64,000 nt of DNA from Ruegeria atlantica (GTDB taxonomy: Bacteria > Pseudomonadota > Alphaproteobacteria > Rhodobacterales > Rhodobacteraceae), in assembly GCA_013032095.1 (NCBI GenBank), contig WQBJ01000001.1, positions 550,483-614,482 of the forward strand, written 5' to 3'. The translations under genes and the position numbers were made by a program. Positions 52,716 to 60,924 of this stretch are shown piece after piece. The notes beneath the pieces are model-generated. The model was given only the letters and a program-made list of their open reading frames with translations, was not told where the DNA came from and searched no databases. Each line of letters opens with the position of its first letter. Positions within the stretch are counted from its first letter, which is position 1.

Positions 52716-53556
52716 ATCAGTGAACCAACCGCTCTGGAATAGTGAGAAGGCATCGGACCCGGTTGAACTGGGAGTGATTGGTTGGTGTCTGGTTTTGCTG
52801 CGCGGGCTTCCACTGGCCATTCTGGTTTTCGGCGGGTTGATCGTCTTGTTAGCCCTGCGCCTGTTAGAGCGCCCATTATTCGGTGTCCGCCGTCCCGTGA
52901 CACCGTTCATAACTCAATTTGTCTGCCGCAACGCGTTCCGGATTCTCGGGATGGGATTTCGGACCTCAGGCACATTGATGCAGGAGCGCGGTGCAGTTGT
53001 CGCGAACCACACCTCTTGGCTGGACATCTTTGCGTTGAACGCACGTAAACGTGTTTATTTCGTATCCAAAGCCGAAGTTGCCAAATGGCCCGGTATCGGC
53101 TGGCTAGCCCGCGCGACTGGGACAGTGTTCATCGAGCGCGACCGTAAGAAGGCCAAAGAACAAACGGCGATGTTTGAAACCCGCTTGAAGGCGGGCCATA
53201 AATTGTTGTTCTTTCCTGAGGGAACGTCAACCGATGGACTTCGAGTTTTACCTTTTAAAACAACACTCTTTGCGGCGTTCTTCTCAGACGAGTTGCGAGA
53301 ATTCATGTATGTGCAGCCCGTCTCGGTGATCTTTCATGCGCCTGCAGGCCAGCCTGAGCGTTTTTATGGCTGGTGGGGCGACATGGAATTCGGTCCGCAC
53401 CTGGTGAAAACACTGGGCGCACGCAAACAGGGAACCGTGGAATTGATTTACCACGCACCGGCCAAAGTAAGTGACTTTGAAAGCCGTAAGGCGCTTGCCG
53501 CGCATTGCGAAGAAGCAGTCCGCCACGCACACGCGCTGGCTCAGCTTGAAAAATAA
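52702..53556 (+). CDS. olsA: Lyso-ornithine lipid O-acyltransferase OlsA (PlsC family)
   Basis: A 284-residue membrane acyltransferase completing ornithine lipid synthesis; it can also act on lysophosphatidic acid. One N-terminal span lies at about 25-50. The PlsC motifs are N-H-T-S-W-L-D (H103 and D108) and F-P-E-G-T-S (171-176). The ATG at 52702 is inside olsB; a GTG at 52720 is an alternative start. A likely terminator follows at 53608. Confidence 0.88.
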   Translation: MVERKSVNQPLWNSEKASDPVELGVIGWCLVLLRGLPLAILVFGGLIVLLALRLLERPLFGVRRPVTPFITQFVCRNAFRILGMGFRTSGTLMQERGAVVANHTSWLDIFALNARKRVYFVSKAEVAKWPGIGWLARATGTVFIERDRKKAKEQTAMFETRLKAGHKLLFFPEGTSTDGLRVLPFKTTLFAAFFSDELREFMYVQPVSVIFHAPAGQPERFYGWWGDMEFGPHLVKTLGARKQGTVELIYHAPAKVSDFESRKALAAHCEEAVRHAHALAQLEK

Positions 53557-53569
53557 GGGCGATTGACCC

Positions 53570-53598
53570 TTGCGCTACTACAAAACCTGCCGTATACG
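53570..53598 (+). promoter_or_regulatory. Possible promoter upstream of rpsB
   Basis: TTGCGC (53570-53575), a 17-base spacer and TATACG (53593-53598), 125 bases before rpsB. Both boxes are weak matches, but spacing is ideal. The terminator-like hairpin at 53608 would then lie in the rpsB leader. Confidence 0.3.
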
Positions 53599-53607
53599 CG
53601 CGCCATT

Positions 53608-53636
53608 CAAACCCGCAGGCGGGGTTTGGGCTTTTT
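53608..53636 (+). terminator. Terminator after olsA or attenuator of rpsB
   Basis: CAAACCC (53608-53614) pairs with GGGTTTG (53622-53628) over an inner CGC/GCG, followed by GGC and five T. It ends the olsBA unit; if the promoter at 53570 is real, it is an attenuator in the rpsB leader. Confidence 0.6.
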
Positions 53637-53722
53637 GAGGGAGACATCCTCATCAAGACCGCCGGTTGGAGCATCCGCTTCTTTCACCCCCGCCAAGGCG
53701 TAAACCGGAAAAGGAAAATAGC

Positions 53723-54523
53723 ATGGCTCTTCCCGAGTTCACCATGCGTCAGCTGCTGGAAGCTGGCGTTCACTTTGGTCACCAGACACAGCGTTGGAAT
53801 CCCCGCATGGGCCCGTTCATTTACGGCTCGCGCAATGGCATCCACATCATGGACCTGACCCAGACCGTTCCGATGCTGGACCAGGCGTTGCAGGCCGTTC
53901 GTGACACCGTCGCAAAAGGTGGCCGCGTTCTGTTCGTTGGTACCAAGCGTCAGGCTGCTCAGCCGATCGCAGACGCCGCTGAAAAGTCGGCTCAGTACTA
54001 CATGAACCACCGCTGGCTGGGCGGCACTCTGACCAACTGGAAAACCGTTTCCCAGTCGATCAACCGTCTGAACCAGATTGACGAAGCCATGGAATCGGGC
54101 GCTGAAGGCCTGACCAAAAAAGAGCGTCTGGGCATGGAGCGTGACCAGTCCAAGCTGCAGGCTTCGCTGGGCGGTATCCGCGAGATGGGCGGCGTTCCGG
54201 ATCTGCTGTTCGTCATCGACGTCAAGAAAGAAGCACTGGCCATCGCCGAAGCCAACAAGCTGGGTATCCCGGTGGTAGCCGTTGTCGACACCAACTGCTC
54301 GCCTGACGGCGTTGACTACATCATTCCTGGCAACGACGACGCAGCGCGCGCAATCGCTCTGTATTGCGACCTGGCCGCACGTGCCGCTCTGGACGGTATG
54401 ACTGCTCAGATGGGCGCAGCAGGCGTTGACCTGGGTGCGTTCGAAGAAGCACCGGTTGAAGAAGTCGTTGCGGAAGAGCCCGTCGCAGAAGAAGCCGCGC
54501 CGGAAGCCAAAGCCGAAGCGTAA
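53723..54523 (+). CDS. rpsB: 30S ribosomal protein S2
   Basis: A 266-residue S2. The family start [20 protein letters not shown] is near residues 8-27, and [10 protein letters not shown] near 93-102. The C-terminal Glu/Ala-rich tail (about 235-266) is an alphaproteobacterial extension. The ATG at 53723 is chosen to match the family start. It is followed by tsf, the usual pair. Confidence 0.97.
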   Translation: MALPEFTMRQLLEAGVHFGHQTQRWNPRMGPFIYGSRNGIHIMDLTQTVPMLDQALQAVRDTVAKGGRVLFVGTKRQAAQPIADAAEKSAQYYMNHRWLGGTLTNWKTVSQSINRLNQIDEAMESGAEGLTKKERLGMERDQSKLQASLGGIREMGGVPDLLFVIDVKKEALAIAEANKLGIPVVAVVDTNCSPDGVDYIIPGNDDAARAIALYCDLAARAALDGMTAQMGAAGVDLGAFEEAPVEEVVAEEPVAEEAAPEAKAEA

Positions 54524-54547
54524 GCTGCCCGTCACGTAAATGACATA

Positions 54548-54570
54548 TGGGGCAGGGTAGACCTGCCCCA
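54548..54570 (+). terminator. Hairpin between rpsB and tsf
   Basis: A perfect 9-pair stem (54548-54556 with 54562-54570) without a T-run, 25 bases after the rpsB stop. Likely a partial terminator or processing site, as S2 and EF-Ts are needed in different amounts. Confidence 0.5.
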
Positions 54571-54599
54571 ATTCCGTTTGAATTGAGGAGAGCCTAAAG

Positions 54600-55475
54600 A
54601 TGGCAATCACAGCAGCAATGGTTAAAGAACTGCGCGACCAGACCGGCGCAGGCATGATGGACGCAAAGAAAGCGCTGACCGAAACCGAAGGCAACATGGA
54701 CGAAGCCGTTGACTGGCTGCGCACCAAAGGCCTGGCCAAAGCGGCCAAGAAATCCGGTCGTACCGCAGCAGAAGGTCTGGTTGCAGTTCACGTCGAAGGC
54801 GGCAACGGTGTTGCTGTTGAGGTGAACTCGGAAACCGACTTTGTTGCGAAAAACGCCGAGTTCCAAGAAATGGTCGGTAAAATCGCCTACGCTGCCGAAG
54901 GCGTCGACAATGTCGAGGCGCTGCTGGCTGCTGATCTGGGCGGCAAAAACGTTGCCGACACCCTGACCGACAAGATCGCCACCATCGGCGAGAACATGTC
55001 GGTGCGCCGTATGGCCAAACTGTCGGGCGACACCGTTGTGTCCTACGTCCACAACGCAGCCACCAACGGCATGGGCAAAATCGGCGTTCTGGTTGCACTG
55101 ACCGGTGGCAACGAAGCGATCGGCAAGCAGGTTGCGATGCACATCGCGGCTGTGAACCCGGCAGCTCTGTCCGAAGCGGACATGGACCCGGCAGTTGTCG
55201 AGAAGGAAAAGCAGGTTCAGATGGACATCGCCCGTGAATCCGGCAAGCCGGAGCAGGTGATCGAAAAGATGATCGAAGGCCGCATGAAGAAATTCGTCGC
55301 CGAGTCGACCCTGCTGAGCCAGCAGTTCGTTGTGAACCCTGACCTGACCGTTGAAGCAGCGGCCAAAGAGGCAGGCGCAACCATCACCGGCTTCATCCGT
55401 CTGGAAGTTGGCGAAGGCATCGTAGTCGAGAAAGAGGACTTCGCAGCCGAAGTTGCCAAAGCCGCCCAGGGCTAA
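54600..55475 (+). CDS. tsf: Elongation factor Ts
   Basis: A 291-residue EF-Ts, the nucleotide exchange factor of EF-Tu. The N-terminal module has [19 protein letters not shown] near residues 8-26; the core motif [10 protein letters not shown] is near 76-85. The GAGGAG ribosome site precedes the ATG. Terminator hairpins follow immediately. Confidence 0.97.
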   Translation: MAITAAMVKELRDQTGAGMMDAKKALTETEGNMDEAVDWLRTKGLAKAAKKSGRTAAEGLVAVHVEGGNGVAVEVNSETDFVAKNAEFQEMVGKIAYAAEGVDNVEALLAADLGGKNVADTLTDKIATIGENMSVRRMAKLSGDTVVSYVHNAATNGMGKIGVLVALTGGNEAIGKQVAMHIAAVNPAALSEADMDPAVVEKEKQVQMDIARESGKPEQVIEKMIEGRMKKFVAESTLLSQQFVVNPDLTVEAAAKEAGATITGFIRLEVGEGIVVEKEDFAAEVAKAAQG

Positions 55476-55483
55476 TCAGGTTC

Positions 55484-55549
55484 TCCCGGGTCAACAAGAC
55501 CCGGGACACTATCAGAAGCCGGTTGCGCGATGCGTGACCGGCTTTTTTC
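55484..55549 (+). terminator. Two hairpins ending the rpsB-tsf unit
   Basis: First an 8-pair stem (55484-55491 with 55499-55506), then a second (55516-55523 with 55537-55544) followed by TTTTT. The second is a standard rho-independent terminator. Confidence 0.85.
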
Positions 55550-55823
55550 GTGGGTTTGCATATGGCGGAATCAAAAAAGGACGCTCACGCGTCCAATGAA
55601 AGAGTATGAGGGGCCCCGCATGATGGGGATGGTCGAGGCCCCCCAAATTTCCGGCAACCAGACGCGAACAAATAGACGCCTAGATGTCAGAGCGGTTGGA
55701 GAGCCCTGTTATTGCAAAGATCCAACCAAATGTTCCCTGGCTAAAGCCACCACTCACGGAACAATATCACTTTGCAACTACGGTCTTGGATTCGAAAGTC
55801 ATGATTTCCTTACCTAGGGTAAA
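55550..55823. other. Intergenic stretch, structured, no clear gene
   Basis: A 95-codon frame crosses this stretch from 55530, but it starts inside the terminator and has no family resemblance, so I do not call it. The DNA can fold into GGACGC-TCAC-GCGTCC (55579-55594) and a G/C-rich stem near 55610-55644. No known RNA gene is recognised in it. Confidence 0.45.
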
Positions 55824-55843
55824 TTGACGCAAGTTGGCGTCAA
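55824..55843 (-). terminator. Possible terminator of the luxR-type gene
   Basis: TTGACGC (55824-55830) and GCGTCAA (55837-55843) are perfectly complementary. On the minus strand they are followed by TTT only, so termination may be weak. It lies 10 bases after the stop at 55854. Confidence 0.45.
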
Positions 55844-55853
55844 TCTGCGCCAC

Positions 55854-56609
55854 TTATGCTTCCATGACGAACATCTGATTTTGCAATGTGGCCTTCAGGA
55901 CAGCCTGTGCTGTGGTTTCCACCGAAAGAGCTTCTCGTGCGAGTCGCAGATGTTTCTCAACAGTTGCGGCAGTTAGCCCCATCAACAGTGCGATATCCTG
56001 AGTCGTTTTCCCGTCTCCAACCCATTGAAGCGCCTCTCGCTGGCGTTTGGTCAGAGCCCGGTTAGGGGCATTGTAGGGCAGGGTGAGGATCTTAAGATGC
56101 GCCATATTGTTCATCAACAATATATCGTCGCCGTGTTCGGCCCACATTGAATCGACTTCTGCTTGGGTTTTCGCATTCCCGGCAGACAGCGAAATCGCTC
56201 CTTTTGACCTCATCGAGACTGAAGTGAAACTTACGGTATAGCCGCAGGCAACTCCATGTGATTTGTTGAATTCAAGAACTTGTAGTTCTTGCGCTTTCAG
56301 TTTTCCGTTGGACACCATATTCTGAGCCACGCTCCAACTGGCCGCGCCCTCGTTATACAGCGCCCATTTCAGCATCGGAGCATGAAAATAAAGACCATCT
56401 CGTAGGAAACCGTCTAAGTAAGGCTTTTCGTGATTGGTCAGGATGATAAAATCCTCGGGATCTCCGAGGGACGTTTCAGTGCGGAATTGCGTGTGGCCGT
56501 AAATAAGGCGGTCAAAACCGTACTCTGCCATCTGGCGGCAATGGGCATCCCAAAGCTCTTCCAGCGTTTTAGTGTAGCTAAGAAAATGTAGGTATTCGCT
56601 CAACTTCAT
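55854..56609 (-). CDS. LuxR-family autoinducer-binding transcriptional regulator
   Basis: A 251-residue protein with an N-terminal Autoind_bind-like domain (about 15-165; conserved Y41, W86 and G-rich turns) and a C-terminal GerE helix-turn-helix (about 187-245, with L-T-K-R-Q-R-E-A-L-Q-W-V and T-V-E-K-H-L-R). No luxI-type synthase is present in the window, so it is a solo or orphan regulator that may read a signal made elsewhere or by another organism. It is coupled to aroQ by an ATGA overlap, aroQ being upstream. Confidence 0.85.
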   Translation of the reverse strand: MKLSEYLHFLSYTKTLEELWDAHCRQMAEYGFDRLIYGHTQFRTETSLGDPEDFIILTNHEKPYLDGFLRDGLYFHAPMLKWALYNEGAASWSVAQNMVSNGKLKAQELQVLEFNKSHGVACGYTVSFTSVSMRSKGAISLSAGNAKTQAEVDSMWAEHGDDILLMNNMAHLKILTLPYNAPNRALTKRQREALQWVGDGKTTQDIALLMGLTAATVEKHLRLAREALSVETTAQAVLKATLQNQMFVMEA

Positions 56610-57055
56610 GCAGTGGACTCAGATTTCAGATGCGCCGACAAAGCGTCCAATGCCAAAACATATCCCTGGGCTCCAAAACCGCAAATCTGACCGACAGTAA
56701 CTTTGGAAATATAGGAGACGTGTCGGAATGATTCACGCGCGTGGATATTGGACAGGTGGACCTCAATCACCGGCAGTTCAACGGATGCGATCGCGTCCAT
56801 GAGGGCGATGGATGTATGCGTAAACGCTCCCGCGTTCAGAACAATGCCATCCTGTTCACTTTTGGCCGCGTGGATCGCATCGATCAGGGCACCTTCATGG
56901 TTGGATTGAAGGCACGAAACCTCGATACCTATAGAAGCCCCATGGCTCACACATAGATTTTCCACCATCTCTAACGTGGTGTTGCCATAGACTTCGGGCT
57001 GGCGAGTGCCCAGAAGATTTAGGTTCGGGCCGTTTAAAATCAGAGCTTTATACAT
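56606..57055 (-). CDS. aroQ: Type II 3-dehydroquinate dehydratase
   Basis: A 149-residue dodecameric dehydratase of the shikimate pathway or of quinate breakdown. The N-terminal motif L-N-G-P-N-L-N-L-L-G-T-R-x-P is at 7-20, with catalytic Y23 after it, N72-A-G-A-F-T-H near 72-78, and the E-V-H-L-S-N-I-H-A-R-E motif near 95-105 containing the catalytic His. The start at 57055 fits the family. Its translational coupling to a LuxR-type regulator is unusual. Confidence 0.93.
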   Translation of the reverse strand: MYKALILNGPNLNLLGTRQPEVYGNTTLEMVENLCVSHGASIGIEVSCLQSNHEGALIDAIHAAKSEQDGIVLNAGAFTHTSIALMDAIASVELPVIEVHLSNIHARESFRHVSYISKVTVGQICGFGAQGYVLALDALSAHLKSESTA

Positions 57056-57156
57056 TAGTTCACTGTCCACATAACATGTTCATAAACACGAATGGGTGGC
57101 CATGTCCACCGAACAACGCGCGCATAGGGCGAGTGGTAACGTTTTCGTTAGTGGCT

Positions 57157-58161
57157 TTAGATCTTTGCAGGCATAGTCACCAAGGTTTTTCCAAGCGCGG
57201 AACGCCTTGAAAGATGGGTCAGCGCTTCGCCCGCTCGATCTAGCGAGTAGCTTGCACTAATCTGCGGTTTGATCTGAGAGTCGCAGTACAACCCAATTAA
57301 TTCACTGATATTTTTCTCGTGTCCAGCAGGATCATGAAAAACCGATGCGCCCCAGAAAACTCCAACAATCTGACACCCCTTCAAAAGCGGTAGATTCAGC
57401 GGGATTTTAGGAATGCCCGCAGGAAAACCGACCACGAGATACCGACCATTCCAAGCAATGCTGCGGAGAGCCGGCTCGGCATAGTTTCCACCGACTGCGT
57501 CATAGACCACGTTTACACCGAGCGGGCCAGCCAGTGCCTTAATTTCGTTGGCAAACGTCTTCTGACCTTCTTTGTCTATTTCCTTGGCATAAAGCAGCGT
57601 TTCATCAGCACCCAAGCTCCGACAAAATTCCGCTTTGTCCTGCGAGGAAACCGCTGCGATCACTCGCGCACCCATGGCTTTGCCCAGCTCAACGGCAGCC
57701 GATCCAACCCCGCCAGCGGCACCAAGCACCAGCAAGGTCTCGTCAGGCCGCAACGCTGCGCGGTCCTTCAGGGCGTGATACGAAGTGCCGTAGGTAAAGA
57801 TGAAACAGGCTGCGTCCTCGAACGGCATGGTTGCCGGAAACTTTATGGCTGTTGCGGCGGGAAGCGTCACATGCGTGGCAAACCCTCCGTGCCCAGTCAG
57901 AGCCATAACACGATCACCAATGTCAAAGCCCGTGACGCCATCTCCAATAGCAAGAACTTCCCCAGCGATTTCGCCGCCCGGCGCAAACGGACGCGGGGGT
58001 TTGATCTGGTAGCGGTCCTGAATGATCAGCGTATCAGGGAAATTTACACCCGCAGCCTTAACGCCGACCAATAGTTCGCCCCTACCAGGTTCAGGATCGG
58101 GTAGGGTGGTTAACTCCAGAGTTTCCGGTCCGCCCGGCGCGACGCTGAGTAAAGCTTGCAT
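57157..58161 (-). CDS. Quinone-oxidoreductase-like NADPH-dependent MDR protein
   Basis: A 334-residue zinc-free medium-chain reductase of the QOR/enoyl-reductase group. The G-V-N-F-P-D motif near residues 38-43 and the nucleotide loop L-G-A-A-G-G-V-G-S-A near 145-154 are visible; the zinc ligands of alcohol dehydrogenases are absent. Substrates of this group include quinones and 2-enoyl-CoA or enone compounds. It is divergent from the SDR gene and part of an acyl-CoA-related neighbourhood. Confidence 0.85.
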   Translation of the reverse strand: MQALLSVAPGGPETLELTTLPDPEPGRGELLVGVKAAGVNFPDTLIIQDRYQIKPPRPFAPGGEIAGEVLAIGDGVTGFDIGDRVMALTGHGGFATHVTLPAATAIKFPATMPFEDAACFIFTYGTSYHALKDRAALRPDETLLVLGAAGGVGSAAVELGKAMGARVIAAVSSQDKAEFCRSLGADETLLYAKEIDKEGQKTFANEIKALAGPLGVNVVYDAVGGNYAEPALRSIAWNGRYLVVGFPAGIPKIPLNLPLLKGCQIVGVFWGASVFHDPAGHEKNISELIGLYCDSQIKPQISASYSLDRAGEALTHLSRRSALGKTLVTMPAKI

Positions 58162-58298
58162 ATCCGACCTATTATCCTTGTTATTCAGTTAAGAAGAGCT
58201 TTGGCCCAGCAACATGCCTTGTCAAGAAACCAACAGGTGCCGAGATGACCTTGCCAGCGCGAAAGCCTCGCCAGCACGGCAATAGTGAGGAGCAAATC

Positions 58299-59117
58299 AT
58301 GACCCCCGACACGCTATTCTCTTTGGAGGGTAAAACCGCGCTGGTAACAGGCGGTGCAACGGGCATTGGTCGTATGGCTGCCGAGGCGTTGGTACGTGCT
58401 GGCGCGCGCGTTCTGATCGCATCACGAAAGGCTGAGGCGTGCGAGGCCGTTGCGGCGGAGTTGAACGGTTTGGATGCACCGGGTCAAGCAGAAGGCTTTG
58501 GGGGAGATGTTTCGACCTGTGAAGGGATTGAGGCTCTGGTCGCAGAAGTTTGCAGTCGCACAAATAAGCTAGATATCCTTATGAACAATTCTGGTGTCTC
58601 GTGGGGTGCGCCAATGGGACAGTTCCCACATGATGCTTGGGAAAAGGTCATGTCAGTCAACGTTGCCGGATTGTTTGACCTGACCCAAAAACTTCTGCCA
58701 ATGCTGATGAAGTCCGGTTCCGCCGACGATCCTGCGCGGGTGGTCAATGTAGGCTCCGTCATGGGAGAAGTGCCGATGGGCGACGGCGCTTACAGTTATT
58801 CAGCCTCAAAAGCGGCCGTATTGCACCTGACCAAGATCATGGCCAAAGAGTTTTCGCCATATCACGTCACGGTCAATGCTTTGGCACCGGGGCCGTTCGT
58901 GTCTCGCATGACAGCGTTCGCCACTGCCGATGAAGAGACACGGGAGAAAGTTGGGAAAACTGTCCCCTTGGGGCGCGTAGGCCGCTATGAGGATATCGCA
59001 GGCTGCATGCTGTTCCTTTGTGGTCGCGGCGGCAGCTATGTTACCGGCGCGGTGATCCCGGTTTCAGGCGGTATCAACGTCGTGACGGCCGGAAACATCT
59101 TTGCCGAAGCCTTGTGA
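58299..59117 (+). CDS. Short-chain dehydrogenase/reductase
   Basis: A 272-residue SDR. The Rossmann motif T-G-G-A-T-G-I-G is at 17-24, N-N-S-G-V-S near 95-100, and the catalytic Y-S-x-S-K near 168-172. Length and pattern fit the classical NAD(P)-dependent family, oxidising a hydroxyacyl or alcohol substrate. The ATG at 58299 follows GAGGAG; the longer form at 58245 is unlikely. A phosphotransferase gene follows 9 bases later. Confidence 0.85.
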   Translation: MTPDTLFSLEGKTALVTGGATGIGRMAAEALVRAGARVLIASRKAEACEAVAAELNGLDAPGQAEGFGGDVSTCEGIEALVAEVCSRTNKLDILMNNSGVSWGAPMGQFPHDAWEKVMSVNVAGLFDLTQKLLPMLMKSGSADDPARVVNVGSVMGEVPMGDGAYSYSASKAAVLHLTKIMAKEFSPYHVTVNALAPGPFVSRMTAFATADEETREKVGKTVPLGRVGRYEDIAGCMLFLCGRGGSYVTGAVIPVSGGINVVTAGNIFAEAL

Positions 59118-59126
59118 GGGCGCAGC

Positions 59127-60149
59127 ATGACCAATTCGACCCTGGATCTGAAAGCCGTTGATGCTTACCTCAGTGCGCATTTACCCGGGTTTCACGGCCC
59201 GCTGGAGGCCGAAAAATTTTCCATCGGTCAGTCCAACCCGACGTTTCACTTGCGGACACCTGACAAGGCTTATGTGTTGCGCAGAAAACCACCCGGCACA
59301 CTTCTGAAGTCCGCGCACGCGGTTGACCGTGAATTCCGGGTTCAAACAGCTCTGGCCGACAGTAAGGTGCCAGTGCCTGAAATGTATCTGTTCTGTAAAG
59401 ATGATAGCGTCATTGGCTCAGAGTTTTATGTAATGGAGCATCTTGATGGCAGGATCTTTCTTGAGCCAACAATGGCCGATGAGTCCAACGCCACCCGCGC
59501 CGCTGTTCTGGATGAAATGAACCGGGTTCTGGCCGCATTGCACACGGTTGATATCGAGGCAATCGGGCTGTCCGATTACGGTCCGTCCGGAAATTATTTT
59601 GAACGACAGATTGCCCGTTGGATAAAACAATATCGCGCCTCTGAAACCACTCAAATCGACGAGATGGACGCGCTGATCTCCGCGCTACCTCAGGCCATGC
59701 CTGAGGAGGACGGCCAAAGAACTTTAGTACATGGGGATTATCGCATCGACAATCTGATGTTCGAAAAGGGCGGAGCACGCTGCATTGGAGTATTGGATTG
59801 GGAACTCTCAACGATTGGCCATCCTTATGCCGACCTAGCAGCGGTGATCATGCAATGGCGGATGCCTCCGGGCACCGAAGGCCGAGGTCTGGATGGTATC
59901 GACCGGAACAGTTTGGGCCTACCATCTGATCAAGCTTTCATAGACAAGTATTGCCAGCGTCGTGGCTTACCCGGAATCGACAATTTCGGTTTCTATTTGG
60001 CGTTCAATTTCTTTCGTATGGCAGGAATTTTACAGGGGGTTTTCAAACGAGCAAAGGATGGTAATGCTTCTGACCCCGAACGCGCGGTTATCCTGGGCTC
60101 ATACGTGCCGATGTTTGCCAGGCATGGGTTGTCTGCTCTGGAAGCTTAA
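59127..60149 (+). CDS. APH-family phosphotransferase (ACAD10/LvaA-like)
   Basis: A 340-residue aminoglycoside-phosphotransferase-fold kinase. The catalytic H-G-D-Y-R-I-D-N-L segment is near 202-210 and the D-W-E-L-S-T-I-G-H-P motif near 226-235. Proteins of this subgroup are associated with acyl-CoA dehydrogenases and phosphorylate 4-hydroxyacyl-CoA, as LvaA does in levulinate breakdown. No acyl-CoA dehydrogenase is in the window, so its partner is elsewhere. It converges with the next gene, overlapping by 4 bases. Confidence 0.8.
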   Translation: MTNSTLDLKAVDAYLSAHLPGFHGPLEAEKFSIGQSNPTFHLRTPDKAYVLRRKPPGTLLKSAHAVDREFRVQTALADSKVPVPEMYLFCKDDSVIGSEFYVMEHLDGRIFLEPTMADESNATRAAVLDEMNRVLAALHTVDIEAIGLSDYGPSGNYFERQIARWIKQYRASETTQIDEMDALISALPQAMPEEDGQRTLVHGDYRIDNLMFEKGGARCIGVLDWELSTIGHPYADLAAVIMQWRMPPGTEGRGLDGIDRNSLGLPSDQAFIDKYCQRRGLPGIDNFGFYLAFNFFRMAGILQGVFKRAKDGNASDPERAVILGSYVPMFARHGLSALEA

Positions 60150-60751
60150 GACGCTTTAGACAGTTCCAAGCCCAGATTTCCCATGCTGTTCTTACCAAAG
60201 AACATCTCGGTTCCCGCGAACATGCTTGGTACCCCAAAAACTCCGCGCTTTACGGCCGCTTTGGTTTGTTCTTTGAGGCGCTGCTTGACCTCGACATTGG
60301 TCATCGCCTCGCGAATTTTTCGCGCTGGCAGTTCGCACTCGTACAAAATGTCGGTCAAAACACCAAGGTCATCAACCTTTTGGCCATGAACCCAAATTGC
60401 ATCAAAAATAGCCTCTATATATTTGTTTTCCCATGATTTACCGGACGCTAAAACGGCTCCCCGCATGGCGAATTTAGTATTAATCGGAAAGTGCGGGCTC
60501 ATATGAAAACTCAAGCCCCGCGCGCGTGCGAAACGGTGGAGATCATGGGTCAGGTAGGCGCTCTTTTGGCGGTTTTCCGAGAATGCCTGAAAGGGGCTCT
60601 GGTTATTGGTGGACTTAAAAATCGTGGACAGCAATACGGGAACATAGCTCACGGAAACACCGTGTTTATCGGCCAGTGTCGGCAGCGTTTTATATGCAAG
60701 GAACGCATTCGGGCTGCAGAAATCATAAACAAATTCTATGTGTTGCGTCAT
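60146..60751 (-). CDS. 2-hydroxychromene-2-carboxylate isomerase/DsbA-like protein
   Basis: A 201-residue DsbA-like thioredoxin-fold protein of the HCCA isomerase family. The N-terminal F-V-Y-D-F-C-S-P-N-A-F-L-A-Y motif (about 5-18) has S12 where the family carries the glutathione-contact Ser. A C-terminal G-V-F-G-V-P-S-M motif near 167-174 supplies the cis-Pro loop. Such proteins isomerise aromatic breakdown products or act on glutathione adducts. The ATG at 60751 has an AGGAGG site. The true substrate is unknown. Confidence 0.78.
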   Translation of the reverse strand: MTQHIEFVYDFCSPNAFLAYKTLPTLADKHGVSVSYVPVLLSTIFKSTNNQSPFQAFSENRQKSAYLTHDLHRFARARGLSFHMSPHFPINTKFAMRGAVLASGKSWENKYIEAIFDAIWVHGQKVDDLGVLTDILYECELPARKIREAMTNVEVKQRLKEQTKAAVKRGVFGVPSMFAGTEMFFGKNSMGNLGLELSKAS

Positions 60752-60924
60752 GTTGCTCCTCCTGAATTTGGACAATCAAAACTGTACCAACTCGTGACAA
60801 GCGAATCCGCTACACCCGTATTGTAACAGCCAGACCGGTTGTCACGTACTGCTCCTGTCGTTTTCCCTGTCAATTCAACACGGAAGTTCGCAAAATCCGC
60901 CTGAGAACCAGAGGGCTACGAAAA

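Noticed and set aside
53684..54748. 354-codon minus-strand frame
   Set aside because: Shadow of rpsB and the start of tsf for the same codon-bias reason; no ribosome site or protein-like pattern.
55530..55817. 95-codon plus-strand frame after tsf
   Set aside because: Begins within the tsf terminator hairpin, has no ribosome site and no domain-like pattern.
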